From contig NZ_CYIG01000008.1 in NCBI RefSeq assembly GCF_001298675.1, positions 41,063-105,062 of the forward strand: a stretch of DNA of 64,000 nt, read 5' to 3'. This DNA is from Paenacidovorax caeni. GTDB lineage: Bacteria > Pseudomonadota > Gammaproteobacteria > Burkholderiales > Burkholderiaceae_C. Below, in pieces: positions 9,192 to 18,711 of this stretch. Positions within the stretch are counted from its first letter, which is position 1. Each line of letters begins with the position of its first letter. The notes beneath the pieces are model-generated. The model made no database searches, was not told where the DNA came from, and worked only from the letters and a program-made list of their open reading frames with translations. Both the position numbers and the translations under genes were made by a program.

Positions 9192-9911
9192 ATGGACGAC
9201 CCCATTCTTACCATCGAAGAACGAGAGGCGATCAACTCCGGTCGCTGGTTTTCAACCCTTTCCCCATCGCTGCGGCACGACATTCTCCGATGCGCTTACG
9301 TCAAACGCTTCAAGGACGGCACACTGATCTGTGCACGTGGCGATCCACCCGAGGAGTGGATCGCCTGTGCCAAGGGCGCCGTGCGCGTGAGCTCAACCTC
9401 GATTTCGGGCAAGCAGATCACGCTGACCTACGTGGAGCCGGGCATCTGGTTCGGCGACGTGGCGATGTTCGACGGCGACCGGCGCACGCACGATGGCTAT
9501 GCCCACGGCGACACCACGGTGCTGTGCGTGTCCAAAGCCGACTTCCACAAAATCCTGGCCCAGCACGTGGAGCTGTACGAAGCGCTGCTGCGCCTGCATG
9601 CGCGTCGCATCCGCCAGCTCTACGGCCTGGTGGAAGACCTCAACACCCTGCCGCTGCGCGCGCGCCTGGCCAAGCAACTGCTGCACCTGGTGCGCAGTTA
9701 CGGCGTCCCCAGCCTGGCGAACTACGGCGAGGTGCGCATTGGCCTGCAACTGGCGCAGGAAGAGCTGGCGCAGTTGCTGGGCGCATCGCGCCAGCGTGTG
9801 AACCAGGAACTCAAGTCCATGGAGCGCGAGGAAGCCATCCGCATCGAGACCGGCGGCCTGGTCGTGCGCAAGCGCGACGCGCTGATGCGCATCGCCGAGT
9901 CCGACACCTAA
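9192..9911 (+). CDS. Crp/Fnr-family transcriptional regulator
   Basis: One-component DNA-binding regulator of 239 residues. The N-terminal half is a cyclic-nucleotide-binding beta-roll (GTLICARGDPPEEWIACAKGAVRV, then GIWFGDVAMFDGDRRTHDGYA), and the C-terminal half is the winged helix-turn-helix with LAQEELAQLLGASRQRVNQEL. There is no N-terminal cysteine cluster, so it is not an Fe-S FNR. The CNB pocket lacks the usual RxS cAMP-binding arginine context, so the ligand is uncertain. It lies 27 bp ahead of the phosphotransferase and acyl-CoA dehydrogenase genes on the same strand, and may regulate them. Confidence 0.88.
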   Translation: MDDPILTIEEREAINSGRWFSTLSPSLRHDILRCAYVKRFKDGTLICARGDPPEEWIACAKGAVRVSSTSISGKQITLTYVEPGIWFGDVAMFDGDRRTHDGYAHGDTTVLCVSKADFHKILAQHVELYEALLRLHARRIRQLYGLVEDLNTLPLRARLAKQLLHLVRSYGVPSLANYGEVRIGLQLAQEELAQLLGASRQRVNQELKSMEREEAIRIETGGLVVRKRDALMRIAESDT

Positions 9912-9938
9912 CCCCTTTTTATTCCCAGTGAACCCTGC

Positions 9939-11021
9939 ATGAGCAACTTCGACCATTTCGTGGGCACGCGCCCCGTTTCCGAACAGCACGCCTTCGACGC
10001 GGGGGCGCTGAGCGCCTGGCTGCAGCAGCACCTGCCCGGCTTCACCGGCCCGCTCACCGTGGAGATGTTCAAGGGCGGCCAGTCCAACCCCACCTACAAA
10101 CTGGTCACACCGGGGCAAAGCTACGTCATGCGCGCCAAGCCCGGCCCGGTGGCCAAGCTGCTGCCCTCGGCGCACGCCATCGAGCGCGAGTACGCCGTGA
10201 TGCGCGGCCTGGCTGGCACCGACGTGCCCGTGCCGCGCATGCTGGCGCTGTGCGAGGACGAATCGGTCATTGGCCGCGCGTTCTACATCATGGAGTTCAT
10301 GCAGGGCCGCGTACTCTGGGACCAGAGCCTGCCCGGCATGACGCCGGCCGAGCGCGCCGCCATCTACGACGAGATGAACCGCGTCATTGCGGCGCTGCAC
10401 AGCGTGAAGTTCGCCGAACGCGGCCTGGCAGGCTACGGCAAGCCCGGCAACTACTTCGAGCGCCAGATCGGCCGCTGGAGCAAGCAGTACCAAGCCTCCA
10501 TCACCCAGCCCATCCCCGAGATGGACCAGCTGATGCAATGGCTGCCCGCCCACATGCCCGCCAGCGCCAAGGACGAGAGCCGCGTGGCCATCGTGCACGG
10601 CGACTACCGGCTCGACAACCTGATGTTCCACCCCACCGAGCCGCGCGTCATCGCTGTGCTCGACTGGGAGCTGTCCACACTGGGCCACCCGCTGGCCGAC
10701 TTTGCTTACCACTGCATGAGCTGGCACATCCCGGCCGCGCTGGGCCGCGGCATCGCCGGGCTGGACCTGGTGGCGCTGGGCATCCCCTCGGAGCAGGACT
10801 ACATCCAGCGCTATTGCGAGCACACCGGCACCGCGGACGTGGCCGCGCTGCACGCCGACTGGAACTTTTACATGGCCTACAACATGTTCCGCATCGCGGC
10901 CATCCTGCAGGGCATCGCCAAGCGCGTGGAAGACGGCACCGCCGCCAGCGCCCAGGCCAAGGCGGCGGGCGCCACGGCCCGCCCCATGGCCGAACTGGCC
11001 TGGTCCTTCGCGCAGCGCTGA
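9939..11021 (+). CDS. Aminoglycoside phosphotransferase-like (APH) family protein
   Basis: Protein-kinase-fold phosphotransferase, 360 residues. Visible motifs are KGGQSNPTYKL (glycine loop), the Brenner motif IVHGDYRLDNLMF with catalytic Asp, and VLDWELSTLGHPLADFAYH (metal-binding Asp). This subgroup is usually paired with an acyl-CoA dehydrogenase, as in the fused human ACAD10/ACAD11, where the kinase-like part phosphorylates hydroxyacyl substrates. Here the acyl-CoA dehydrogenase is the next gene, 43 bp downstream, so a joint role in hydroxy-fatty-acid degradation is likely rather than antibiotic resistance. Confidence 0.88.
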   Translation: MSNFDHFVGTRPVSEQHAFDAGALSAWLQQHLPGFTGPLTVEMFKGGQSNPTYKLVTPGQSYVMRAKPGPVAKLLPSAHAIEREYAVMRGLAGTDVPVPRMLALCEDESVIGRAFYIMEFMQGRVLWDQSLPGMTPAERAAIYDEMNRVIAALHSVKFAERGLAGYGKPGNYFERQIGRWSKQYQASITQPIPEMDQLMQWLPAHMPASAKDESRVAIVHGDYRLDNLMFHPTEPRVIAVLDWELSTLGHPLADFAYHCMSWHIPAALGRGIAGLDLVALGIPSEQDYIQRYCEHTGTADVAALHADWNFYMAYNMFRIAAILQGIAKRVEDGTAASAQAKAAGATARPMAELAWSFAQR

Positions 11022-11064
11022 GCATCCACCCACCCCTAGTTTCTGACCTCTGAAGGGAATCCCC

Positions 11065-12339
<1,275 letters not shown>

Positions 12340-12360
12340 TTCAAACGCTATTAAAAAAAT

Positions 12361-12402
12361 AGCTCCTGGCGCTTGCTAGATAAGCGCCAGGAGCTTTTTT
12401 TA
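12361..12402 (+). terminator. Repeat-derived intrinsic terminator after acyl-CoA dehydrogenase
   Basis: Near-perfect 14-bp stem (AGCTCCTGGCGCTT / AAGCGCCAGGAGCT) followed by TTTTTTT. This is a member of the dispersed palindromic repeat family placed so that it forms a textbook Rho-independent terminator; A runs before the stem make it bidirectional, serving the convergent cyclase gene too. Confidence 0.85.
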
Positions 12403-12417
12403 TGCCTATTTTTGTGC

Positions 12418-13362
12418 CTATTGCACCATCACGCCCGCGTCAGACACGGTGAACGCCAGCGCGGGTGCGCTGTCGTCACTGAAAGCCACGCCCAGCGCCA
12501 CCTGGCCGGCACCGTGCAGCAGACAGGTGTCACGGCGCAGCAGCACCGGCTCAAAGCCCTCAAACCGCACCCAGGTGCCGAAGCGGCTCAGGTCGGTCAG
12601 CACGAAGGCGCCGTTGCGCCAGTCAATGCGCGCATGCTCACGCGAAACACGCGGGTCCGGCACGCACACCTGCGCCTGCGGCGCACGCCCGAGCAGCAGC
12701 GGCATGTCCTGCGCTGAGTACACATGCCCTTCGCCGTGCCAGTGCACCTGCAGCTGCATGGGGCCGCTGTGCAGTGTGCCCAGGGTGCTGGGCAGATTGG
12801 TCAGCATGGTCTGGGAATCGGGGTCTTCGTCCTGGCGCCACTCCAGTCCATACACCGTGATCGGCTCGGCCTTGCCCCGGATGGGCAGGGAACCCAGGCG
12901 CACGAAGCGGGTGCCCGGTGCACTCGCGCTGCCCTGGGCGGCCTCGGCATCCTTCACCGTGCTGGCGCTGAGCCAGACTTCGCCCGGCCGCGCACGCTCG
13001 CACAGGCGCGCTGCCAGGTTCACGGCGTCGCCGTAGCAATCGCCATCGACCTCCACGACCTCTCCGCCCGCCACGCCCACGCGCACCTGCAGACACATCT
13101 CGCTCGGCCATTCGCGCAGGTGCTGCTGGTGGTCGCGCATCAGCGCCGCCATGGCCTGCACGGCACGCGGCGCGGTATCGAAGGTGGCTAGCACGCCGTC
13201 CCCCAGGGTCTTGACCACGCGCCCGCCCTGGCTTTCAACCGACTGGCCGAGCCAATGCACCACATGGGTCACGGCTTCGGTGGCGCGCGCATTGCCCAAG
13301 ACCTCATACAGGGCCGTACTTCCCGCGATATCAGCAAACACGATCACTGACGTGCCGCTCAT
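12418..13362 (-). CDS. Class III adenylate/guanylate cyclase with C-terminal FHA domain
   Basis: Soluble signalling protein of 314 residues. The N-terminal half is a class III nucleotidyl cyclase catalytic domain with both metal-binding aspartates (FAD11IAGST and LGD55G) and the transition-state motif GDAVNLAARL, so it should be active. The C-terminal part is a forkhead-associated phosphothreonine-binding domain (LLLGR..., VSREHARI, then LSRFGTWV). It is divergent from putA across about 197 bp. Whether the product is cAMP or cGMP, and which phosphoprotein is sensed, cannot be read directly. The start ATG at 13360-13362 is immediately before the catalytic fold. Confidence 0.9.
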   Translation of the reverse strand: MSGTSVIVFADIAGSTALYEVLGNARATEAVTHVVHWLGQSVESQGGRVVKTLGDGVLATFDTAPRAVQAMAALMRDHQQHLREWPSEMCLQVRVGVAGGEVVEVDGDCYGDAVNLAARLCERARPGEVWLSASTVKDAEAAQGSASAPGTRFVRLGSLPIRGKAEPITVYGLEWRQDEDPDSQTMLTNLPSTLGTLHSGPMQLQVHWHGEGHVYSAQDMPLLLGRAPQAQVCVPDPRVSREHARIDWRNGAFVLTDLSRFGTWVRFEGFEPVLLRRDTCLLHGAGQVALGVAFSDDSAPALAFTVSDAGVMVQ

Positions 13363-13462
13363 GGTTTTCTACTCCCGCAATCCATGCAGTAAGTGTATGG
13401 GGAGCACCCGGCGCCGCATACCCGTGTACATCATCGTTAACGATTACCTCAGCCTCATAAAT

Positions 13463-13480
13463 TATAGGGTTTACCCTATA
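13463..13480. promoter_or_regulatory. Perfect 18-bp palindrome in the cyclase-putA intergenic region
   Basis: TATAGGGT-TT-ACCCTATA: two 8-bp arms around TT. It lies 101 bp from the cyclase start and 79 bp upstream of the putA start, in the AT-rich part of the divergent promoter region. The shape is that of a dimeric repressor or activator site. The cognate regulator is not identifiable from this window. Confidence 0.55.
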
Positions 13481-13487
13481 TTCAAAA

Positions 13488-13532
13488 AAGTGCAACCTTG
13501 CGATATTTACCCACCCCAAAAGGTTGCACCTT
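13488..13532. promoter_or_regulatory. Putative PutA operator pair (GTTGCA inverted repeat)
   Basis: AAGTGCAACCTT (13488-13499) and AAGGTTGCACCTT (13520-13532) form an inverted pair 20 bp apart, 11 of 12 positions matching, each containing GTTGCA or its complement. GTTGCA is the operator core reported for the ribbon-helix-helix domain of Escherichia coli PutA. The pair sits 27-71 bp before the putA start, so autoregulation by the DNA-binding domain is a reasonable inference. Confidence 0.65.
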
Positions 13533-13558
13533 TTTTACCCTTGCCCTTCGGATCCGTT

Positions 13559-16500
13559 ATGTCCACCACCATTGGCATCAAAGTCGACGACACGCTGCGC
13601 GAGCGCATTCGCAACGCCGCCCATAACATGGGCCGCACACCGCACTGGCTGATCAAACAGGCGGTGCTGCAGTACGTCGATGCGCTGGAGCGCGGCGCCA
13701 CCACCATCCGCCTCACCGGCCTGGGTGAGCCACCGCAGGACGACGGTGCAGAAGACGCGCCCCCGCCCCCACCGATGGAAACAGCGCAGCCCTTCCTGGT
13801 GTTCGCCCAGTCCATCCTGCCACAGACGCCGCTGCGCGCCGCCATCACCGCGGCCTGGCACCGCCCCGAGACGGAATGCCTACCCGCGCTGCTGCCGCTG
13901 GCGCGCGCCCAGGATGCCGAGCAGTCCGGCAAGGTGCGCGAACTGGCCACACGCCTGGTACAAGGCCTGCGCGATGCGCCCGCGGGCAGTGGCGTGGCCG
14001 CGTTGGTGCAGGAGTTTTCTCTCTCCAGCCAGGAAGGCGTGGCGCTGATGTGCCTGGCCGAAGCGCTGCTGCGCATTCCTGATCGCGCTACGCGCGACGC
14101 CCTGATCCGCGACAAGATCAGCAAGGGCGACTGGAAGTCGCACGTTGGCCGCTCGCCGTCGCTGTTCGTCAACGCCGCCGCCTGGGGCCTGGTGCTGACC
14201 GGCAAGCTGACCTCCACCAGCAGCGAAAAGAGCCTGTCGGCCGCGCTCTCCCGCGTGATCGGCAAGGGGGGCGAGCCGCTGATCCGCCAGGGTGTGCACC
14301 GCGCCATGAAGCTGATGGGCGAGCAGTTCGTCACCGGCCAGAACATTGCTGAAGCCCTGGCCAACAGCCGCACCTACGAAAAGCAAGGCTTTCGCTACAG
14401 CTACGACATGCTGGGCGAGGCCGCTGCCACCGACGCCGACGCGCAGCGCTACCTGCAGGCGTATGAGCAGGCCATCCACGCCATCGGCGCGGCGTCCAAC
14501 GGACGCGGCATCTTCGAAGGCCCCGGCATCTCCATCAAGCTCTCGGCCCTGCACCCGCGCTACAGCCGCGCCCAGTACGACCGCGTGATGGCCGAGCTGC
14601 TGCCCCGCGTGCTGCGCCTGGCCGAGCTGGCCAAGCAGTACGACATCGGCATGAACATCGACGCCGAAGAAGCCGACCGCCTGGAGCTGTCGCTGGACCT
14701 GATGGAAGCGCTGTGCGCTGCGCCCTCGCTCAAGGGCTGGAGCGGCATCGGCTTCGTGGTGCAGGCCTACCAAAAGCGCTGCCCGCACGTCATCGACTAT
14801 CTGGTGGACCTGGCCCGGCGCAGCCGCCGCCGCCTGATGGTGCGCCTGGTCAAGGGCGCCTACTGGGACAGCGAGATCAAGCGCGCCCAGCTCGACGGCC
14901 TGGCCGGCTACCCCGTGTACACACGCAAGGTCTACACCGACGTGAGCTACCTGGCCTGTGCACGCAAGCTGCTGGAGGCGCCCGACGCCATCTACCCCCA
15001 GTTCGCCACGCACAACGCCCAGACCCTGGCCAGCATCTACCACCTGGCACAAAGCGTGGGCGGCAGCTACTACAGCGGGCAGTACGAATTCCAGTGCCTG
15101 CACGGCATGGGCGAGCCGCTGTACGCCCAGGTCACCGGCACCGCCGCCGATGGCAAGCTGGCGCGCCCCTGCCGCATTTACGCCCCCGTGGGCAGCCACG
15201 AAACGCTGCTGGCCTACCTGGTGCGCCGCCTGCTGGAAAACGGCGCCAACACCTCGTTCGTCAACCGCATCGGCGACGCCAGCGTGCCCATCGCCGAGCT
15301 GGTCACCGACCCGGTGGAGGACGCACTGCGCATTGCCAACCAGGAGGGCCGCCTGGGCGCGCCACACCCGCGCATTGCGCTGCCTGCCGACCTGTTTGCC
15401 GATCTGGGGGCGCAGTCGCGCCCCAACTCACACGGCCTGAACCTGGCACATGAACAGCAGCTCGCCTCGCTCGCCGCCGCACTGCTCTACAGCACCCGCC
15501 AGACCTACCTGGCGGCGCCCCCCGGCGTGCCACTGCCCGCCGACCCGTCACGCACCCCCGGCTGGCAGCCGCTGCGCAACCCGGCCGAGCTCAGCGACAC
15601 CGTGGGCTGGGTGTACGAGGCCGCGGCGCACGACGTGCAGGCTGCCTGCGAGCGCGCCGCCCAGGCCGCGCCCATCTGGGCTGGCACCCCGCCCGCCACG
15701 CGCGCCGACGCGCTGCAGCGTGCCGCCGACCTGCTGGAGCAGCGCAGCCAGCCGCTGATGGGCCTGATCATGCGCGAGGCCGGTAAGACCCTGCCCAACG
15801 CCGTGGCCGAAATCCGCGAGGCCGTGGACTTCCTGCGCTACTACGGCGCCCAGGTGGCCACGCAATTCGACAACGCCGCGCAGCGCCCGCTGGGCGTGGT
15901 GCTGGCCATCAGTCCGTGGAACTTCCCGCTCGCCATCTTCTGCGGCCAGGTGGCCGCCGCCCTGGCCGCCGGCAACACCGTGCTGGCCAAACCTGCCGAG
16001 CAGACACCGCTCACGGCCGCCGCCATGGTCGCCCTCCTGCACGAAGCCGGCGTGCCGCGCGATGCGCTGCAACTGGTGCCCGGCCAGGGCGAGAGCGTGG
16101 GCGCGGCCCTGGTGGCACACCCGCAGGTGGCCGGCGTGATGTTCACCGGCTCCACCGAAGTGGCGCGCCTGATCGCACGGCAGCTCAGCACCCGCCTGTC
16201 GCCCACCGGCCAGGCCATTCCCCTGGTGGCCGAGACCGGCGGCCAGAACGCCATGGTGGTCGATTCGTCGGCCCTGGCCGAACAGGTGGTGGCCGACGTG
16301 CTGGCCTCGGCCTTCGACTCGGCGGGCCAGCGCTGCTCGGCCCTGCGCCTGCTGTGCCTGCAGGACGACGTGGCCGACCGCACCCTGACCATGCTGCGCG
16401 ACGCACTGCAGGAATGGACGCTGGGCAACCCCGACCGCCTGCACACCGACGTGGGCCCGGTGATCGACGCCGAGGCGCGTGCACAGATCGAGGCGCACAT

Positions 16501-17566
16501 CGCCCGCATGGCCGACGCCGGCCAGACAGTGACGCGCGTGGAACGCACGGACGGCGCACTCAACGGCCACTTCGTCGCCCCCGCCATCATCGAAATTGAT
16601 AGCACCTCGCGCTTGACCCGCGAGGTTTTTGGCCCGGTTTTGCACGTCATTCGCTACCCACGCGAGCAGCTCGACGCGCTGCTCGACGGCATCAACGCCA
16701 CGGGCTACGGCCTGACGTTTGGCGTGCACAGCCGCATTGACGAAACCATCCAGCACCTGAGCGAGCGCATCCACGCCGGCAACCTCTACGTCAACCGCAA
16801 CGTCATCGGCGCCGTGGTGGGCGTGCAGCCCTTCGGCGGCATGGGCCTGTCGGGCACCGGCCCCAAGGCGGGCGGGCCGCTGTACCTGCACCGCCTGGTA
16901 CATGGCCCGGCCAACACCGCGCTGGCCCTGCTGCCCCCCACGCCCAGCCTGTCGGAGCACCCGGCGCTGCTGCTGCTGCGCCGCCTGCGCCAGACCACGC
17001 TGCCGCTGCCCGCGCCCGAACAGGCCCAGGCCCACACGACCTGCGAGGCGGCGCTGACCACCTCGCGCCTGGGCGCCAGCCTGCTGCTGCCCGGCCCCAC
17101 GGGCGAATCCAACCGCTACCGCCTGCTGCCGCGGGGCCCGGTGTGGGCACTGCCGCGCACGCCGCTGGGCCTGGTGGCCCAGGTGGCCGCCGCGCTGGCC
17201 AGCGGCAACCCCTGCCACATGGTGCTGCCACAAGACGACAACGGCTGCGCCGCCGTCTGGCAGGCACTGCGCGCCGCGGCTGGCGACGCTGGCGTGGCCT
17301 GGCTGCACAGCGCCGAGGGCGCGGCACTGGCCGACGGCGCCATCCCGGTGGCGGCCCTGCTGTTTGAGGGTGACGGCGACGCGCTGCTGCAAGCCTGCCG
17401 CGCCGTGGCCGCCCGCCCCGGCCCGCTGGTGCGCGTGGAAAGCCTGGGCAGCGACGAACTGCAGGCCGGCCAGGGCTACGACCTGGCGGCGCTGTGCCAC
17501 GAGCAGTCGATCAGCACCAACACGGCCGCCGCCGGGGGCAACGCCCAGCTCATGACCATGGCCTGA
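13559..17566 (+). CDS. putA: Trifunctional proline dehydrogenase / P5C dehydrogenase / transcriptional repressor
   Basis: Oxidises proline to glutamate and probably represses its own transcription. The 1335-residue product begins with a ribbon-helix-helix domain (TTIGIKVDDTLRERIRNAAHNMGRTPHW), then the FAD-dependent PRODH barrel (GPGISIKLSALHPRY about residue 320; VRLVKGAYWDSEIK), then the aldehyde dehydrogenase domain with LVAETGGQNAM (catalytic Glu about 892) and FDSAGQRCSALR (catalytic Cys about 925), and ends in a long C-terminal ALDH-superfamily-like domain. Length fits type B/C trifunctional PutA. The ATG at 13559 starts the DNA-binding domain; the frame runs on upstream but through the promoter. 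Bases 16591-16630 resemble the dispersed repeat and have unusual codon use. Confidence 0.96.
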   Translation: MSTTIGIKVDDTLRERIRNAAHNMGRTPHWLIKQAVLQYVDALERGATTIRLTGLGEPPQDDGAEDAPPPPPMETAQPFLVFAQSILPQTPLRAAITAAWHRPETECLPALLPLARAQDAEQSGKVRELATRLVQGLRDAPAGSGVAALVQEFSLSSQEGVALMCLAEALLRIPDRATRDALIRDKISKGDWKSHVGRSPSLFVNAAAWGLVLTGKLTSTSSEKSLSAALSRVIGKGGEPLIRQGVHRAMKLMGEQFVTGQNIAEALANSRTYEKQGFRYSYDMLGEAAATDADAQRYLQAYEQAIHAIGAASNGRGIFEGPGISIKLSALHPRYSRAQYDRVMAELLPRVLRLAELAKQYDIGMNIDAEEADRLELSLDLMEALCAAPSLKGWSGIGFVVQAYQKRCPHVIDYLVDLARRSRRRLMVRLVKGAYWDSEIKRAQLDGLAGYPVYTRKVYTDVSYLACARKLLEAPDAIYPQFATHNAQTLASIYHLAQSVGGSYYSGQYEFQCLHGMGEPLYAQVTGTAADGKLARPCRIYAPVGSHETLLAYLVRRLLENGANTSFVNRIGDASVPIAELVTDPVEDALRIANQEGRLGAPHPRIALPADLFADLGAQSRPNSHGLNLAHEQQLASLAAALLYSTRQTYLAAPPGVPLPADPSRTPGWQPLRNPAELSDTVGWVYEAAAHDVQAACERAAQAAPIWAGTPPATRADALQRAADLLEQRSQPLMGLIMREAGKTLPNAVAEIREAVDFLRYYGAQVATQFDNAAQRPLGVVLAISPWNFPLAIFCGQVAAALAAGNTVLAKPAEQTPLTAAAMVALLHEAGVPRDALQLVPGQGESVGAALVAHPQVAGVMFTGSTEVARLIARQLSTRLSPTGQAIPLVAETGGQNAMVVDSSALAEQVVADVLASAFDSAGQRCSALRLLCLQDDVADRTLTMLRDALQEWTLGNPDRLHTDVGPVIDAEARAQIEAHIARMADAGQTVTRVERTDGALNGHFVAPAIIEIDSTSRLTREVFGPVLHVIRYPREQLDALLDGINATGYGLTFGVHSRIDETIQHLSERIHAGNLYVNRNVIGAVVGVQPFGGMGLSGTGPKAGGPLYLHRLVHGPANTALALLPPTPSLSEHPALLLLRRLRQTTLPLPAPEQAQAHTTCEAALTTSRLGASLLLPGPTGESNRYRLLPRGPVWALPRTPLGLVAQVAAALASGNPCHMVLPQDDNGCAAVWQALRAAAGDAGVAWLHSAEGAALADGAIPVAALLFEGDGDALLQACRAVAARPGPLVRVESLGSDELQAGQGYDLAALCHEQSISTNTAAAGGNAQLMTMA

Positions 17567-17614
17567 GGGCCCGGCCGTGGACCCAGGCCAGGTGGGGCAC
17601 GCCCCGCCTGGCCT

Positions 17615-17671
17615 TCAAAAAAGATAGCTGCCAGCGCTTGCCCAGCAAGCGCAAACCCCGAAAAATGCTTG
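17615..17671. repeat. Dispersed palindromic repeat, copy after putA
   Basis: AAAAAAGATAGCTGCCAGCGCTTGCCCAGCAAGCGC...; the left half is well conserved and the right half is decayed. It lies between the convergent putA and patatin genes. Confidence 0.7.
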
Positions 17672-17677
17672 AAAAGG

Positions 17678-18634
17678 CTACAAGAACTTCTGTAGCCGCT
17701 CCTCGTCCAGCCCGGCCAGGGTCTGCTGGCCCAGCGTCGTCAGCGTCTGCGCTGCTTGCTTGGTGGCAACGTCAATGCCCAGCCCTGCCTGCGCTGGCCA
17801 CGGCGCGTCCAGGCGCATGTAGCGGTCGGCCAGGCGATCCTCCATGATGGCCTGCACATGCTGCTGCTGCACCGAGATCATGGTCAGGATCAGGCGCCCG
17901 TCCGTCAGCCAGCCCACGGCGCCCACGTCGGCCTCGGGCTTTTCCATGGGCTGGTAGCCCATGGTGGCCGTACCGACGGAAAGCATGCGCACCTTGGAAG
18001 GCTTGGCGCCCATGAACAGCTCGGCTTCGTGCAGCGCCACCTGGTCCGGCGCCACAGCAAACAAGCCGCCATCGGCATAAAGCTTGTCACCCACTTTGAC
18101 GCATGGGAAAAACGCCGGTGCGGCGCAGGTGGCCATGGTGACGTCCACCGCGCTCAGCCCCGCGTCGCCGAGCGAGGCCTGGGCGTGCGGCGTCTTGAAC
18201 ACCTTGGTGACGCTGCGCGTCACGTCCACGGCAGGCACCACAACGGCGTGCAACGCATCGCCCAGCGTGCGCTGGCCAAAATGGCGCGTCAGCTCCTTGC
18301 GCAGCGCCTCGCCGGTGTACTTGGGGCCCATGACGGAGCGCGACAGGTCGAGCAGCCGCGTCACCGCGCCCGTGGGCAGGCGGCGCGAGGAAAACACCTC
18401 CTCGCCACGCTCCAGGAACAGTTTGACCAGCTCGGCCATGGGAACCTCGAAGGCCAGCGCCATCGACAGCAGGCCGCCCACCGAGGTGCCGGCGATCAGG
18501 TCAAAGCGCCGCCCCAGCGGCTCGCCCACGCGCGCCTCCAGCTCGGCCAGCACCACGGCCGCGTACAGCCCCAGATACCCGCCGCCGCTAAGCGCGAGGA
18601 TGCGAAATTCGGACGAGGAACCCCTGGTAGCCAT
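17678..18634 (-). CDS. Patatin-like phospholipase resembling CBASS effector CapV
   Basis: Predicted lipid acyl hydrolase of 318 residues. It shows the oxyanion-hole motif LSGGGYLG (residues 15-22), the nucleophile elbow GTSVGG with Ser51, and the partner aspartate in YADGGLFAVAP. The N-terminal pattern FRILALSGGGYLGLYAAVVLAELE and the overall length resemble the cGAMP-activated phospholipases of CBASS anti-phage systems, but no cyclic-oligonucleotide synthase or other CBASS gene is adjacent. The ATG at 18634 is chosen because the hydrolase fold starts just after it; a GTG at 18673 is possible. A bulk phospholipase role is equally possible. Confidence 0.8.
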   Translation of the reverse strand: MATRGSSSEFRILALSGGGYLGLYAAVVLAELEARVGEPLGRRFDLIAGTSVGGLLSMALAFEVPMAELVKLFLERGEEVFSSRRLPTGAVTRLLDLSRSVMGPKYTGEALRKELTRHFGQRTLGDALHAVVVPAVDVTRSVTKVFKTPHAQASLGDAGLSAVDVTMATCAAPAFFPCVKVGDKLYADGGLFAVAPDQVALHEAELFMGAKPSKVRMLSVGTATMGYQPMEKPEADVGAVGWLTDGRLILTMISVQQQHVQAIMEDRLADRYMRLDAPWPAQAGLGIDVATKQAAQTLTTLGQQTLAGLDEERLQKFL

Positions 18635-18711
18635 GTAAATTTTGGTACGTTGGTTGCAAAAGTCCAGTATCACAGGAAACCGGACAGCAACCAGGGGCTT
18701 GGGCGCAAGTT

